The notes under the pieces are model-generated. The model did no database searches, was not told the origin of the DNA, and saw nothing but the letters and a program-made list of their open reading frames with translations. 64,000 bases of DNA from Alphaproteobacteria bacterium (GTDB lineage: Bacteria; Pseudomonadota; Alphaproteobacteria; JANSWW01). The stretch is from contig JANSWW010000005.1 in NCBI GenBank assembly GCA_024743275.1, forward strand, positions 1 through 64,000. Direction: 5' to 3'. Positions 27,437 through 38,734 of the stretch are shown here, piece by piece. Both the position numbers and the translations under genes were made by a program. Numbering within the stretch: the stretch's first letter is position 1; each line of letters opens with the position of its first letter.

Positions 27437-28570
27437 ATGTCGCAAAATGTCTCCCTGTTTCCCCGCCGGATCGATCCGGCGGCGATCGACGAAAGGCAGG
27501 TTCTGGGGGCGCTGACCAGTCCGGTTCTCGTCATCGATGCCGAGGGCATCGTGGTCTATGCCAACGGGGCGGCCGAACAGTTCTTCCAGATGGCGAACCG
27601 TCTGATGCTGGGCCGCCCTCTTCGGGTCCTCGTCTATCCGGACAATCCGATGCTGGAACTGGTCGACCGGGCGCGTGTCACCATGAGCTCGCTTTCGCTT
27701 CACGGAATCGAGTTCGAAACGCCGCGCACCGAACCGCACCAATTGACGGCCGAGGCTTCCGCGATTCCGGACTCCAACGGTCAGGTCGTCTTGACCCTGC
27801 ATGAACGCTCCGTCGCGATGCAGATCCAGAAGAGGTTCAACTTCCGCAATGCCGCCCGATCGGTGACGGCGATGGCGGCGATGCTGGCCCATGAGGTGAA
27901 GAATCCGCTTTCGGGCATTCGCGGCGCGGCCCAGTTGCTGGGCGAGAGCGTCAGCGACGAGGACCGCAGCCTCGCCGAGCTGATCCAGACGGAGACCGAT
28001 CGGATCGTGGCCTTGGTCGATCAGATGGAGGCGTTCTCGGACGACCGGCCGATCCAGCGGGAGCCGGTCAACATCCACATCGTGCTGGAATATGTGCGCA
28101 AGGTCTCCGAGAACGGGTTCGGGCGCCGTGTGCGTTTCGTCGAGCGCTACGATCCCTCCCTACCGCCGGTGATGGGCAACCGGGATCTTTTGATCCAGGT
28201 CTTCCTCAATCTAGTCAAAAACGCTTGCGAGGCTTGCCCGGAGGAGGGCGGTGCGGTCGAGATCGTCACGGCCTATCGCCCCGGCCTCCGGCTCAATCTG
28301 CCGGGCGGCGGTGAGCCCATTGATTTGCCGCTGACGATCGCGGTGCGGGACAACGGACCCGGTGTGCCGCCGGCGCTCGCCCAGAACCTGTTCGACCCGT
28401 TCGTGACCGGCAAACCGAATGGCCGCGGCCTCGGGCTTGCCTTCGTCGCCAAGGCCGTCGGTGACCATGGCGGGCTGATCGAACATGAAAATACCGGGCA
28501 TGGCGCCGAGTTTCGTGTCATGCTGCCGACGGCCCGCCCGGCCAAACGCCGCGGGAAGCGGGTCCCATAA
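27437..28570 (+). CDS. ntrB: nitrogen regulation sensor kinase NtrB
   Basis: Soluble histidine kinase (377 residues) that phosphorylates or dephosphorylates NtrC according to PII state. PAS domain (about 25-130), HisKA dimerisation helix with the phospho-acceptor H152 in [19 protein letters not shown], and HATPase domain with [16 protein letters not shown] and [12 protein letters not shown] 27437 is preceded by GGAGAG; it lies 22 bases after dusB. Confidence 0.96.
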   Translation: MSQNVSLFPRRIDPAAIDERQVLGALTSPVLVIDAEGIVVYANGAAEQFFQMANRLMLGRPLRVLVYPDNPMLELVDRARVTMSSLSLHGIEFETPRTEPHQLTAEASAIPDSNGQVVLTLHERSVAMQIQKRFNFRNAARSVTAMAAMLAHEVKNPLSGIRGAAQLLGESVSDEDRSLAELIQTETDRIVALVDQMEAFSDDRPIQREPVNIHIVLEYVRKVSENGFGRRVRFVERYDPSLPPVMGNRDLLIQVFLNLVKNACEACPEEGGAVEIVTAYRPGLRLNLPGGGEPIDLPLTIAVRDNGPGVPPALAQNLFDPFVTGKPNGRGLGLAFVAKAVGDHGGLIEHENTGHGAEFRVMLPTARPAKRRGKRVP

Positions 28571-28596
28571 CAAGACCAAGAGGGAAAACCCGGGTA

Positions 28597-30072
28597 ATGA
28601 GTGTCAGCCAGCACCAGGCGACGGTCTTGGTGGCCGACGACGACAGCGCCATTCGCACCGTTCTCTCCCGCGCGCTCGGCCGCCTCGGTCACGCGGTCCG
28701 CACCACCGGAACCGGCGGTACCCTGTGGAAATGGGTCGCCAACGGAGAGGGCGATCTGGTCGTCACCGACGTGATGATGCCCGATGCCAACGGGCTGGAT
28801 CTGCTGCCGAAGATCAAGGAGATCCGCCCGGACCTTAAAGTCATCGTCATGAGCGCGCGCAATACCTTGCTCACCGCCGTCAAGGCGACGGAGAAGGGCG
28901 CATTCGACTATCTCGCCAAGCCCTTCGATCTCGACGAACTCGTCCGGACGGTGGAACGTGCGCTGGAGGGGGAGCCGGGAGCGGGCGAGGCCAAGCAGGG
29001 CCTCGCGGAGCATGACGATATCGAGTCCGAGGAGGCTCTTCCGCTGATCGGCCGGTCGCCGGCGATGCAGGAGATCTACCGGGTCATGGCCCGCCTTATG
29101 GCCACCGACCTCACGGTTATGATCAGCGGCGAATCGGGGACCGGAAAGGAACTCATCGCCCGGGCGCTCCACGACTACGGCAAGCGGCGGGAAAAGCCCT
29201 TTGTCGCCGTCAATATGGCTGCGATTCCCCGGGAACTGATCGAAAGCGAGCTGTTCGGCCACGAAAAGGGGGCCTTCACCGGCGCGACGCAACGGTCCGA
29301 CGGCCGTTTCCGGGTCGCCCAGGGCGGCACCCTGTTCCTGGACGAGATCGGCGACATGCCGCTCGAGGCGCAGACGCGGTTGCTGCGGGTCCTGCAGGAA
29401 GGAGAATACACCACGGTCGGCGGGCGGCAGCCGATCAAGGCCGATGTCCGGATCGTCGCCGCGACGCACCGGGATCTACGGGAGATGATCAAGGCCGGAA
29501 CCTTCCGGGAGGATCTTTATTATCGCCTGAACGTGGTCCCGATCCGGGTCCCGGCGCTCAGGGAGCGTCTGGAGGACGTGCCGCTTCTGGTCAGGCACTT
29601 CCTCACCGACGCGGTTGCCCAGGGCCTGCCGGTCAAGACCCTGGATCAGGAGGCCATGGGACTGCTGCAGCGCCATAGCTGGCCCGGCAATGTCCGGGAA
29701 CTGGAAAACGTGATCAAGCGGATCGCCGCGCTCTATGCGGCGGAGACCATCACGGCCGAGGTGATCGAGCAGGAACTGGACGGTGGCGCGGAAGTCGAGA
29801 CGCCGGGCGACGACGCGGTTCAGGGGCAGGGGCTGGGGGCTGCGGTGGAGCGGCATCTGAAATCCTATTTCGCCGCCCATCGCGGAGAATTGCCCACCCC
29901 GGGGCTGCATGGGCGGATCCTGCGGGAGGTGGAGCGCCCGCTGATTCAGATTTCCCTGGCGGCGACCAAGGGTAATCAGATCAAGGCGGCGGAACTTCTC
30001 GGCCTCAACCGGAATACGTTGAGAAAGAAGATCCGCGAACTGGATATCGAGGTGGCGCGTGGCGGTAAGTGA
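28597..30072 (+). CDS. ntrC: nitrogen regulation response regulator NtrC
   Basis: Sigma-54 enhancer-binding activator, 491 residues: receiver domain with phosphorylation site D58 (VVTDVMMPD), AAA+ domain with Walker A GESGTGKE (178-185) and an intact GAFTGA loop (225-230) for contact with sigma-54, and a C-terminal Fis-type helix-turn-helix ([20 protein letters not shown]). It can therefore activate RpoN promoters such as the one at 4874. The end overlaps ntrY by 14 bases. Confidence 0.97.
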   Translation: MSVSQHQATVLVADDDSAIRTVLSRALGRLGHAVRTTGTGGTLWKWVANGEGDLVVTDVMMPDANGLDLLPKIKEIRPDLKVIVMSARNTLLTAVKATEKGAFDYLAKPFDLDELVRTVERALEGEPGAGEAKQGLAEHDDIESEEALPLIGRSPAMQEIYRVMARLMATDLTVMISGESGTGKELIARALHDYGKRREKPFVAVNMAAIPRELIESELFGHEKGAFTGATQRSDGRFRVAQGGTLFLDEIGDMPLEAQTRLLRVLQEGEYTTVGGRQPIKADVRIVAATHRDLREMIKAGTFREDLYYRLNVVPIRVPALRERLEDVPLLVRHFLTDAVAQGLPVKTLDQEAMGLLQRHSWPGNVRELENVIKRIAALYAAETITAEVIEQELDGGAEVETPGDDAVQGQGLGAAVERHLKSYFAAHRGELPTPGLHGRILREVERPLIQISLAATKGNQIKAAELLGLNRNTLRKKIRELDIEVARGGK

Positions 30073-32323
30073 ACCGTCTTCCAATTCGGAGGCTCTCGCC
30101 GGGTCCGATCTGCCGGACCGCGGCGAGAAGGCGCCGCGCCCATCTCGGATAAGCCGCCTCCTCGACTGGGCCGAACGGCATCAGGTCGGTCGACGGGCAG
30201 CCGTGGTGCTCACCTTCCTGGCAATCGCACTCGGCATCGCGACCTATGGCGCTCTGACCGGGGCGGGGCCGTTTGGGCCGGATCCGCGACTGGTCTTCAT
30301 CCTGCTCAATGCCAATCTCGCGTTGCTGCTGTTGATCGCCGCCATCGTCGGTCACCGCCTGGTCCGGATCTATCTCGAACGGCGCCGGGGGATCGCCGGC
30401 GCCAAGCTGCACGGCCGGATCGTCATTCTGTTCAGCCTCGTCGCGGTCGTGCCGGCGATCGTGGTCGCCGTCTTTTCGGCCCTGTTCCTCAATCTCGGGG
30501 TCCAGGCCTGGTTCAACGACCGGGTCCAGGCGGCGCTCCAGAGCGCCAACGCGGCCTCGGCCGCCTATCTGTTCGAACACCGCCAGACGATCCGGGCCGA
30601 CGTTCTGGCCATGGCCGCCGATCTCAATCGGGAAGCGCCGGTTCTCGTCTCCCAGCCCCGCCGGCTGCAGCTTCTGCTCAACGCCCAGGCCCGGCTTCGG
30701 AACCTGCCGGAGGCGGTGATCTTCGACGGGGCGGGTCGCGTCTTGGCCAGCTCCGAGTTCAGTTTCTCGCTGGCTTTCGAATCGATCGACGCCGCCGCCG
30801 TGGGCCGCGCTCGGGGCGGCGAGGTGATCGTGCTCACCAGCGACCGGGACGATCAGGTACGGGCGCTCGTCCGCCTCGACCGCTTCGTCAACGCCTATCT
30901 CGTGGTCGCCCGCTTCGTCGATCCCGCCGTGTTGGGCCACATCGCGAAGACACAGCAGGCGGTCCAGGAATATGAGCGGTTGGAACAGCAGCGTTCGGGC
31001 CTGCAGATCACCTTCACGCTCGTTTTCGTGCTGGTGGCCGTGCTGCTGCTGCTCGCCTCCATGTGGGTCGGGTTGATCTTCGCCGGCAACTTGTCCCGGC
31101 CCATCGGCGACCTGATCGGGGCGGCCAATGCCGTCGGCAGCGGCGATCTGACCGCCCGGGTCGCGATGCCCGGCGACCCGAACGACGAACTCGGCCTTCT
31201 GGCCCGGGCCTTCAACAACATGACCAGCCAGATCGGCGAACAGCGCGATGATCTTGTCGCGGCCACCCGTCAGATCGACGAAAGGCGGCGGTTCACCGAG
31301 GCGGTTCTGGCCGGCGTCTCGTCAGGGGTCATCGGCCTGGACGCCGAGGGACGGATCGAGCTTCCGAACCGGTCGGCGTCCGATCTGCTGGGCGTCGATC
31401 TCGAAACCCATGTGGGCGCGTATTTGAGCGAGGTGATTCCGGCCATGGGCGCCATGCTCACAGCGAGCCGAGACCGCCCCGAGCGGCGGCACGAGGGCGA
31501 TATCGCCATCCACACCCCGGCCGGTGATCGGACCTTCCATGTCCGGGTGACCGTAGAACGCGGGGAGGGGGCGACGGTTCGGGGGTTCGTCGTCACCCTG
31601 GACGACCTCACCGCCCTGGTCACCGCCCAGCGAAAGGCGGCCTGGGCCGACGTCGCGCGCCGCATCGCCCATGAGATCAAGAATCCGCTGACCCCGATCC
31701 AGCTTTCGGCGGAACGGCTCAAGCGCAAATACGCCGCCAAGATCGATGACGAGGAGAATACCTTCAGCGCCTATACGGACACCATTGTCCGGCACGTCGG
31801 CGATATCGGACGGATGGTCGACGAATTCTCCAACTTCGCCCGGATGCCGCAACCGGAGATGCGGCCGATGGATCTGGTGCCTCTCTTGAAAGACATCCTG
31901 GCGCTCCGGCGGACCGCCCATCCAGGGGTCACGTTCGAGGAGGATATCGGCAGCGGGGACAGCGCGCCGGTGGGGATCACAGCCGATGCCCGGCAGGTGG
32001 AACGGGCGATCACCAACGTGATCCAGAACGCGTTGGACGCGATCGAGCGGAATGGCGGAACGAACCAGCAGAGCCGGATCAGCGTGTCGCTCTATCGTGA
32101 GGGCTTCTGGGTCGTGTTGCGGGTCCGCGACACGGGTCCGGGATTGCCCGAAGCGGAACGGGACCGGTTGCTGGAGCCCTATGTGACAACCCGCAAAAAG
32201 GGGACCGGCCTCGGGTTGGCCATCGTCCACCGCATCATGGAGGATCATGGCGGACGCGTTGAGCTTTCCGATCGAAAGGATGGTCCTGGCGCAGAGGTTC
32301 TATTGATTTTCCCTGTTTCCTAG
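30059..32323 (+). CDS. ntrY: nitrogen regulation sensor kinase NtrY
   Basis: Membrane sensor kinase, 754 residues. N-terminal membrane helices (about 45-130), a periplasmic/extracytoplasmic region (about 150-315), a further helix, HAMP (about 330-385), PAS, HisKA with H538 in [19 protein letters not shown], and HATPase with [13 protein letters not shown]. It pairs with NtrX and in other alphaproteobacteria responds to redox or nitrogen state. Start is GTG 30059 inside the ntrC end, so it is translationally coupled. Confidence 0.95.
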   Translation: MAVSEPSSNSEALAGSDLPDRGEKAPRPSRISRLLDWAERHQVGRRAAVVLTFLAIALGIATYGALTGAGPFGPDPRLVFILLNANLALLLLIAAIVGHRLVRIYLERRRGIAGAKLHGRIVILFSLVAVVPAIVVAVFSALFLNLGVQAWFNDRVQAALQSANAASAAYLFEHRQTIRADVLAMAADLNREAPVLVSQPRRLQLLLNAQARLRNLPEAVIFDGAGRVLASSEFSFSLAFESIDAAAVGRARGGEVIVLTSDRDDQVRALVRLDRFVNAYLVVARFVDPAVLGHIAKTQQAVQEYERLEQQRSGLQITFTLVFVLVAVLLLLASMWVGLIFAGNLSRPIGDLIGAANAVGSGDLTARVAMPGDPNDELGLLARAFNNMTSQIGEQRDDLVAATRQIDERRRFTEAVLAGVSSGVIGLDAEGRIELPNRSASDLLGVDLETHVGAYLSEVIPAMGAMLTASRDRPERRHEGDIAIHTPAGDRTFHVRVTVERGEGATVRGFVVTLDDLTALVTAQRKAAWADVARRIAHEIKNPLTPIQLSAERLKRKYAAKIDDEENTFSAYTDTIVRHVGDIGRMVDEFSNFARMPQPEMRPMDLVPLLKDILALRRTAHPGVTFEEDIGSGDSAPVGITADARQVERAITNVIQNALDAIERNGGTNQQSRISVSLYREGFWVVLRVRDTGPGLPEAERDRLLEPYVTTRKKGTGLGLAIVHRIMEDHGGRVELSDRKDGPGAEVLLIFPVS

Positions 32324-32462
32324 TGTATCAAATTCGCAACAGGTGAGTTTTTCGGGCCACATTCCGACGTGCCTGGCGATCGGCACGGGATGTTCGGTGA
32401 TGACCTATGGTTCGGAACCCTTCCTCAGATTCTCTCCAACAAGAACAGGCGTCTGGGTGCAC

Positions 32463-33863
32463 ATGAGCCAAGAGATTCTGATTGTCGACGACGAGGCGGA
32501 TATTCGGGGACTTGTCGCGGACATTCTCAAGGACGAGGGATATCAGACCCGGGTGGCGGGCACGGCGCGGGAAGCGCTGATCGCCATCAACGAGCGGGTC
32601 CCGCATTTGCTGGTCCAGGATATCTGGCTGCAGGGCAGCGATATGGACGGCATCGACATTCTGGAGGCGGTGAAACGCGATAATCCGGACCTTCCGGTCT
32701 TGATGATCAGCGGACACGGTACCATCGAGACCGCCGTGGAGGCGATCCAGAAGGGCGCCTACGACTTCATCGAAAAACCGTTCAAGGCCGACCGGCTGCT
32801 GTTGCAAATCAGCCGCGCCCTAGAGGCGACGGCGCTTCGCTTGGAGAATGCCCGTTTCCGCCAGCAGTTGGGGACGGACGGCGAGCTCACCGGGGCGTCC
32901 TCGCTGGTCGGACAACTGCGCCAGGCGATCGACCGCGTCGCCCCGACGGGCAGCCGCGTTCTGATCACCGGGCCGGCCGGGGCGGGGAAAGAGGTCGTCG
33001 CCCGGATGCTGCACAACCGTTCGAAACGCTCGCGGGCGCCGTTCCGGGTGTTGAACTGCGCGACCATGCGGCCGGAGCGTATGGAGCAGGAGCTGTTCGG
33101 TGAGGAACAGGCCGACGGGAAGACACGGGCCGGGGTCCTGGAACTCGCCCATGGCGGCACCCTGCTGCTCGACGAGGTCGCGGATATGCCGCTGGAAACC
33201 CAGGGAAAGATCGTTCGGGTATTGCAGGAGCAGTCCTTCGTCCGGGTCGGTGGCTCCCGACGGGTCGAGGTCGACGTCCGGGTGATCGCGTCGACGAACC
33301 GGGATCTCCAGCGCGAAATGGAGGAGGGGCGGTTCCGTCAGGATCTCTTCTACCGTCTCAATGTCGTTCCGGTGGACGTCCCCCCGCTGCGCGATCGCCG
33401 CGATGACGTTCCGGCGTTGATCAAGCATTTCATGGAACGCGCGGCGGAGGCTTCCGGGGCGCCCCTGCGCATCCTTGGCGACGACGCGCTCGCGGCCCTT
33501 CAGGCCTATGACTGGCCGGGAAATGTGCGGCAGATCAAGAACATCGCCGAATGGCTGTTGATCATGGCACCAGGCTCTGCGGACGACGTGATCCGGGCGG
33601 AAATGTTGCCGCCGGAGGTCCACAGGATGACGCCCGGCACCAATGCCTGGGACAAGGGTAGCGAGATCATGAGCCTGAGCCTGCGGGACGCCCGCGAGGT
33701 GTTCGAGCGCGAGTATCTTCTGGCCCAGGTGAACCGGTTCGGCGGAAATATCTCGCGGACCGCCGCGTTTGTCGGTATGGAACGCTCCGCGTTGCACAGG
33801 AAGCTGAAATCCCTCGGCGTCGCGTCGCCGGCCGACCGGCCGCAACAGAAAGTCGCCTCCTAG
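32463..33863 (+). CDS. ntrX: response regulator NtrX without GAFTGA loop
   Basis: 466 residues: receiver domain with D53 (LVQDIWLQG), AAA+ domain with Walker A GPAGAGKE and Walker B LLLDEVADMP, and a C-terminal Fis-type helix-turn-helix. In place of GAFTGA the protein reads EEQADGKTR (about 214-222), so it should not remodel sigma-54 holoenzyme and probably regulates sigma-70 promoters directly; such loss is known in alphaproteobacterial NtrX. The 139-base gap after ntrY may hold its own promoter. ATG 32463 begins the receiver domain; an in-frame GTG at 32343 is less likely. Confidence 0.94.
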   Translation: MSQEILIVDDEADIRGLVADILKDEGYQTRVAGTAREALIAINERVPHLLVQDIWLQGSDMDGIDILEAVKRDNPDLPVLMISGHGTIETAVEAIQKGAYDFIEKPFKADRLLLQISRALEATALRLENARFRQQLGTDGELTGASSLVGQLRQAIDRVAPTGSRVLITGPAGAGKEVVARMLHNRSKRSRAPFRVLNCATMRPERMEQELFGEEQADGKTRAGVLELAHGGTLLLDEVADMPLETQGKIVRVLQEQSFVRVGGSRRVEVDVRVIASTNRDLQREMEEGRFRQDLFYRLNVVPVDVPPLRDRRDDVPALIKHFMERAAEASGAPLRILGDDALAALQAYDWPGNVRQIKNIAEWLLIMAPGSADDVIRAEMLPPEVHRMTPGTNAWDKGSEIMSLSLRDAREVFEREYLLAQVNRFGGNISRTAAFVGMERSALHRKLKSLGVASPADRPQQKVAS

Positions 33864-33921
33864 TCCCCGATCCCGCCCGGCCGCCGCCGGACGCCCGTTT
33901 CAACCGATAGGACGACCGTCC

Positions 33922-35298
33922 ATGCAAGTCATCGTCTGTGGTGCCGGCCAGGTCGGATCGAACATCGCCCGCTATCTGGCGACCGAGGGCAACGACGTCA
34001 CCGTCATCGACCAGCGCGCGGATCTGATCCGGAAACTGTCGGAGCAGTTGGATGTGCGCGGGCTGGTCGGGCACGCCTCCCATCCGGACGTTCTGGAGGC
34101 CGCGGGCGCCCAGGACGCCGACCTGATCGTGGCCGTGACCTATGCCGACGAGGTCAACATGGTGGCCTGTCAGGTGGCCCACTCGCTGTTCGACGTCCCG
34201 ACCAAGATCGCCCGGGTCCGGGCGCAGGCCTATCTGCAGACCGAATGGTCGTCGCTGTTCAGCCGTGATCACATGCCGATCGACCACATCATCTCGCCGG
34301 AGATCGAGGTGGCGAAACATATCCATCTGCAGCTTCAGGTGCCGGGGGCCTTCGACATGCTGCAGATGGCGGACGGGCTGGTCCGGGTGGTCGGCGTGCG
34401 CTGTTCCGACGACTGCCCGATCACGGACACGCCGCTGGATCAGTTGGAGACCATGTTCCCGGAACTGCATCTGACGGTCTTCGCGATCATCCGGAACGAC
34501 AAGCCGATCGTTCCGAAGTCCGAGGACAGGCTGCTGGCCGGGGACGAGGTCTTCTTCATCACGGAGACATCCCAACTCGCCCGCTGCATGGCCGCCTTCG
34601 GTCATCAGGAGCGGGAAGCCCGGCGGATCGTCATCGCCGGCGGCGGAAATATCGGGTCGAGCCTGGCCGCGCTGATCACCAAGCATCAGCCGTCCGTTTC
34701 GGTCAAGATCCTCGAATACAACGCCGAAAAGGCCCGCGAGGTCGCCGGCATGCTCGACCGGGTGACCGTCCTCAACGGCGACGCTCTCGACCCCGAGGTT
34801 CTGGAGGAGGCCAATGTTCCGGAGGCGGAAACCTTCGTCGCCGTTTCAAACGACGACGAGGTGAACCTGATCGCCAGCCTGCTCGCCAAGCGGAACGGGT
34901 GCGAGCGGGCGGTGGCCTTGATCAACAACCAGAATTACGGCGGCCTCGTCACCAATCTCGGCATCGACGCCGTGGTCGACCCGCGGGCGATCACCGTGTC
35001 TACCATCCTGCAACATGTCCGGCGCGGACGGGTGCGGGCCGTCCATTCCCTGCGCGAAGGGCTGGGCGAGGTCATTGAGGCGGAGGCGCTGGAAACCGCC
35101 CAGATCGTCGGCAAGCCGTTGAAGGACATCAAACTGCCGACGGGGATTCTGATCGGCGCCGTGATCCGAGGGCAGAGCGTACTGACCCCGCGCGGGGAGA
35201 CGGTAATCCAGGATAAGGACCGGGTGATCCTCTTTGCCGCATCGGGGATGTCGAAAAAGGTCGAAAAGGCCTTTGCCGTCCGGCTCGAGTACTTCTAA
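33922..35298 (+). CDS. trkA: Trk system potassium-uptake regulator TrkA
   Basis: Peripheral membrane NAD(H)-binding regulator of TrkH/TrkG potassium channels, 458 residues with two tandem RCK units. The Rossmann glycine motifs are CGAGQVGSNIARYL (N-terminus) and AGGGNIGSSLAALI (about 237), each followed by a TrkA-C domain. Its place after ntrX is conserved in alphaproteobacteria. No trkH is in the window. Confidence 0.96.
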   Translation: MQVIVCGAGQVGSNIARYLATEGNDVTVIDQRADLIRKLSEQLDVRGLVGHASHPDVLEAAGAQDADLIVAVTYADEVNMVACQVAHSLFDVPTKIARVRAQAYLQTEWSSLFSRDHMPIDHIISPEIEVAKHIHLQLQVPGAFDMLQMADGLVRVVGVRCSDDCPITDTPLDQLETMFPELHLTVFAIIRNDKPIVPKSEDRLLAGDEVFFITETSQLARCMAAFGHQEREARRIVIAGGGNIGSSLAALITKHQPSVSVKILEYNAEKAREVAGMLDRVTVLNGDALDPEVLEEANVPEAETFVAVSNDDEVNLIASLLAKRNGCERAVALINNQNYGGLVTNLGIDAVVDPRAITVSTILQHVRRGRVRAVHSLREGLGEVIEAEALETAQIVGKPLKDIKLPTGILIGAVIRGQSVLTPRGETVIQDKDRVILFAASGMSKKVEKAFAVRLEYF

Positions 35299-35349
35299 AA
35301 AACCGGGTAACCGATTCGTAGCCCGTCATCGAAACGCCAGAGGATCGCC

Positions 35350-36216
35350 ATGTCGCGCATCGCCTATGTCAACGGTCAGTACGTTTCCCACGCCGACGCG
35401 GCGGTCCATGTCGAGGATCGCGGCTATCAGTTTTCGGACGGCGTCTACGAGGTGGTGACCGTGATCGACGGCAGGCTGATCGACGAGGAACCCCATCTCG
35501 ACCGGCTGTGGCGGTCCCTTAACGAGCTCCGGATCGAAATCCCCATGAGCCGGGCGTCCTTTCGGGTCGTCACGCGGGAGATGATCCGCCGGAACCGGAT
35601 CCGGACCGGGATCATCTATATGCAGGTGACCCGGGGCGTGGCGCGCCGGGACCACCCGTTCCCGAAGGCCGCCGAGCCGGCCGTGGTGATGACCGCAAAG
35701 CCGATCAGACTGCCGAGCGACGCCCAGTCGGAGGCCGGGATCCGGGTGATCACCATCGAGGATATCCGCTGGCCGCGCCGCGACATCAAGTCGGTGTCCC
35801 TGCTGCCCAACATCCTCGGTAAGCAACAGGCCAAGGAGGCGGGGGCAGGCGAGGCCTGGCAGGTCGACAAGGACGGCTTCGTGACCGAGGGGACGTCGAC
35901 CAATGCCTGGATCGTCACCAAGGACAACCGGCTGCTGACCCGCAACGCCAACAACGATATCCTGAACGGGATCACCCGGCTGCGCATCCTTCAGCTTGCC
36001 GAAGCCCATGGCCTGACCTTCGAGGAGCGGCCGTTCACCGTCGAAGAGGCCTATGACGCCAAGGAGGCGTTCATCTCCTCCTCGACGAATTTCTGCTCCC
36101 CGGTGACCGAGATCGACGACAAGGTCATCGGCAACGGGCGGGCGGGCGAGCTGTCGCTGTCGCTGCGCAAGGCCTATCGCGAGTTCGTCGACGGGCTTGA
36201 GCCCGCTGTCGCCTGA
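35350..36216 (+). CDS. dat: D-amino-acid aminotransferase
   Basis: Fold-type IV PLP enzyme, 288 residues. RGYQFSDGVYEVVTVIDG near 24-41 and the PLP lysine in RDIKSVSLLPN near 145, followed by LGKQQAKEAGA; the EGTSTNAWIV segment binds the cofactor phosphate. The sequence resembles bacterial DAAT more than BCAT, so production of D-glutamate or D-alanine for cell wall is likely, though branched-chain or 4-amino-4-deoxychorismate activity is not excluded. One base separates its stop from the next start. Confidence 0.88.
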   Translation: MSRIAYVNGQYVSHADAAVHVEDRGYQFSDGVYEVVTVIDGRLIDEEPHLDRLWRSLNELRIEIPMSRASFRVVTREMIRRNRIRTGIIYMQVTRGVARRDHPFPKAAEPAVVMTAKPIRLPSDAQSEAGIRVITIEDIRWPRRDIKSVSLLPNILGKQQAKEAGAGEAWQVDKDGFVTEGTSTNAWIVTKDNRLLTRNANNDILNGITRLRILQLAEAHGLTFEERPFTVEEAYDAKEAFISSSTNFCSPVTEIDDKVIGNGRAGELSLSLRKAYREFVDGLEPAVA

Positions 36217-36217
36217 T

Positions 36218-36913
36218 ATGGGATCTCTGGACCGTCCCGGCCTAGAACGCCCCATCCTAGAACGCCCTCAGGCTGTTCTTTTCGACTGGGACAAGACCCT
36301 CGCCAGCAACTGGGGGGCGGTGGAATACGCCCTCAACACGGCACTGGTCAGCCAGGGGCACGATCCGTGGACCGAGGAGGAGATCCATCTGAGGGTCCGC
36401 GCCTCCGCCCGGGATACCTTTCCGAAGCTGTTCGGCCGGAATTGGGAAGAGGCGTTCCAGGTCTTCCGCCAGGCTTTCGTCTCGCGCCAGTTCATCGATC
36501 TCGCCGCGCTCGAGGGGGCGCTGAGCCTGCTGGAGCATTTCGAGGCGCGGGAGATCCCTGTCGCCGTGGTATCGAACAAGCTGGGCGCGGCCCTTAGGGC
36601 GGAGGTCGCCCACCTCGGCTGGGAGCGTTTCTTTGTCGCCCTGGTCGGTGCCGAGGACGCGGCGCGGGACAAGCCGGACCCGGCTCCGGTCCATATGGCG
36701 CTCGCCCCGACGGCGGTGGCGCCGGGACCGCATGTCTGGTTTGTCGGTGACAGCTCCATCGACATGCATTGCGCCCACAATGCCGGCCTGACCGCCGTGC
36801 TCAGTCGTCCGAACATTCCCGAAGCCGACCCGGAATTCAAAAAATACCCCGCCCACCTACACGTGACCGATTGCCGTAACCTTCTAGATGTACTTTACGA
36901 ATATGAGATTTAA
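36218..36913 (+). CDS. HAD-superfamily hydrolase (phosphoglycolate-phosphatase-like)
   Basis: 231 residues. Motif I LFDWDKT near 22, motif II SNK (VAVVSNKLG), motif III Lys in DKPDPAPV, and motif IV FVGDSSIDMHCA define a phosphatase of the Gph/PGP type with a helical cap. Substrate unknown. It starts one base after dat, so the two are coupled; coexpression with trkA-dat and hfq is likely. Confidence 0.85.
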   Translation: MGSLDRPGLERPILERPQAVLFDWDKTLASNWGAVEYALNTALVSQGHDPWTEEEIHLRVRASARDTFPKLFGRNWEEAFQVFRQAFVSRQFIDLAALEGALSLLEHFEAREIPVAVVSNKLGAALRAEVAHLGWERFFVALVGAEDAARDKPDPAPVHMALAPTAVAPGPHVWFVGDSSIDMHCAHNAGLTAVLSRPNIPEADPEFKKYPAHLHVTDCRNLLDVLYEYEI

Positions 36914-36995
36914 CGTATGGTGCAGGTGCTAACCAAAGCCCGTTGAAGGGGCCCAGAAGAAGGCGGCCGGGACAGAACCCGGTTGGGCAAAGCCA

Positions 36996-37244
36996 ATGAG
37001 TGAAAAAAATCAAAACGTTCAGGACGTTTTCTTAAACTACATTCGTAAGAACAAGACCTCGGTTACCATCTTTCTCGTTAACGGCGTCAAGCTTCAGGGT
37101 GTGGTCACCTGGTTCGATAATTTCTCGGTCTTGCTGCGACGCGATGCCCATTCCCAGCTCGTCTACAAGCATGCGATCTCGACGATCATGCCGATGCAGC
37201 CCGTCCAGTTGTTCGACCCGCCGGCGGCCTCCGCGGACGAGTAG
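36996..37244 (+). CDS. hfq: RNA chaperone Hfq
   Basis: 82 residues, hexameric Sm-like protein that pairs small RNAs with mRNAs. The Sm1 motif ([20 protein letters not shown]) and Sm2 core ([10 protein letters not shown]) with the proximal-site YKHA are intact; the C-terminal tail is short, as in most alphaproteobacteria. hflX follows at 73 bases, the classic hfq-hflX pair. Confidence 0.98.
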   Translation: MSEKNQNVQDVFLNYIRKNKTSVTIFLVNGVKLQGVVTWFDNFSVLLRRDAHSQLVYKHAISTIMPMQPVQLFDPPAASADE

Positions 37245-37316
37245 GGCGGTCGCTTGCCGGCCCGCGACTCCCGCTTTCCCCTTTAATTGCGGTGTGGGGA
37301 GCGGCATATAGGGGAT

Positions 37317-38681
37317 ATGTTCGAAAATTCAGACCATGAGACCGCGCAGTCCAAGTCGGGTCGCGCGGCCGTTTTGCATCCCAATCCGAAGAGCCGGCCC
37401 CGGGACGAGGACACCGTGTCGGCGCGGAGCCCCGAGGCGCGCCTGGAAGAGGCCGTGGGCCTCGCCCACGCGATCGACCTCGATATCGTCCACGCCGAGG
37501 TCCTAAACCTCCCCAAAATCAACCCGGCGACCGTGTTCGGTCCCGGTCAGGTCGCCAACATGGCGGAGATGCTGGCGGAAATGGAGATCTCCGTCGTCAT
37601 CGTCGACGGCGTGCTGAGCCCGGTGCAGCAGCGCAATCTAGAAAAAGGCCTCAACGCCAAGGTGATCGACCGGACCGGCCTGATCCTGGAGATTTTCGGG
37701 GCCCGTGCCCGGACCCATGAAGGGCGGCTTCAGGTCGACCTTGCGGCGCTCAGCTATCAGCGCAGCCGCCTGGTCCGATCCTGGACCCACCTGGAGCGGC
37801 AGCGCGGTGGTGCCGGCTTCATGGGCGGACCCGGCGAGCGCCAGATCGAAATCGACCGCCGGCTGATCGACGAACGGATCGTGCGGCTGAAAAGAGAGTT
37901 GGAAGACGTCCGCCGGACCCGGGAATTGCACCGGGTGGCCCGGCGGAAGGTGCCCTATCCGATCATCGCCTTCGTCGGCTACACCAACGCGGGGAAGTCG
38001 ACGCTGTTCAACAAGATCACCCGGTCGACGGTCTATGCCGACGATCTGCTGTTCGCGACGCTCGATCCGACCCTGCGTCAGGTCGAACTGCCGTCGGGCC
38101 GCAAGGTCATGCTGTCGGACACGGTGGGCTTCATCTCCGATCTGCCGACCCACCTGGTCGCCGCCTTCCGCGCGACCCTGGAAGAGGTTCTGGAGGCGGA
38201 TCTGGTCGTCCATGTCCGCGACGTGTCCCATCCCGACAGCGACGCGCAATATGAGGATGTGAACGCGGTGCTCACCGATCTCGGGATCGATGTGACGCCG
38301 GAGGCCAATCGCGTGGTCGAGGCGTTGAACAAGCTCGACCGGCTGGACGGCGAGACCCGCGCGATCTTCGAAGCCGAGGCGGAACGCCGCGAGGACGCGG
38401 TCCTGATCTCCGGGCTCACCGGGGAGGGGGTGCAGGACTTCCTCGCCCTGGTCGACCGGCGGATCAACGCGGCCCGCAAGACGGTATCCATCGGCCTCGG
38501 CCATGGCGACGGGGCGGCGATTTCCTGGCTCTACCGCCATGGGGAGGTCTTGAACCGGGAGGACGACGAGGCCGGCGCCACACTTCTGGTCGCCCTCGAT
38601 CCGCCCGAACTGGGCCGCTTTCCCGCCCTCTATCCGCAAGCGGTGGTCCGGACCCCGGACCTCCAGGCCGGAGCCGATTGA
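37317..38681 (+). CDS. hflX: ribosome-associated GTPase HflX
   Basis: 454 residues. N-terminal ribosome/ATP-binding region, glycine-rich linker [20 protein letters not shown], then the G domain: G1 GYTNAGKST (221-229), G3 DTVGFI and G4 NKLD. HflX rescues stalled ribosomes under stress. Start ATG 37317 has AGGGG upstream. Its TGA stop lies inside the probable -35 element of the groES promoter. Confidence 0.95.
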   Translation: MFENSDHETAQSKSGRAAVLHPNPKSRPRDEDTVSARSPEARLEEAVGLAHAIDLDIVHAEVLNLPKINPATVFGPGQVANMAEMLAEMEISVVIVDGVLSPVQQRNLEKGLNAKVIDRTGLILEIFGARARTHEGRLQVDLAALSYQRSRLVRSWTHLERQRGGAGFMGGPGERQIEIDRRLIDERIVRLKRELEDVRRTRELHRVARRKVPYPIIAFVGYTNAGKSTLFNKITRSTVYADDLLFATLDPTLRQVELPSGRKVMLSDTVGFISDLPTHLVAAFRATLEEVLEADLVVHVRDVSHPDSDAQYEDVNAVLTDLGIDVTPEANRVVEALNKLDRLDGETRAIFEAEAERREDAVLISGLTGEGVQDFLALVDRRINAARKTVSIGLGHGDGAAISWLYRHGEVLNREDDEAGATLLVALDPPELGRFPALYPQAVVRTPDLQAGAD

Positions 38682-38706
38682 CAGGCTCCAAACGGCGCTT
38701 TAACCA
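38678..38706 (+). promoter_or_regulatory. sigma-70-type promoter for groES
   Basis: Perfect -35 TTGACA (38678-38683), 17-base spacer and -10 TAACCA (38701-38706). Predicted start near 38712, 23 bases before the groES ATG. No CIRCE inverted repeat is present, so HrcA control is not indicated. Confidence 0.55.
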
Positions 38707-38734
38707 CGGCCAGACAATCCATGAGGAGACAATT

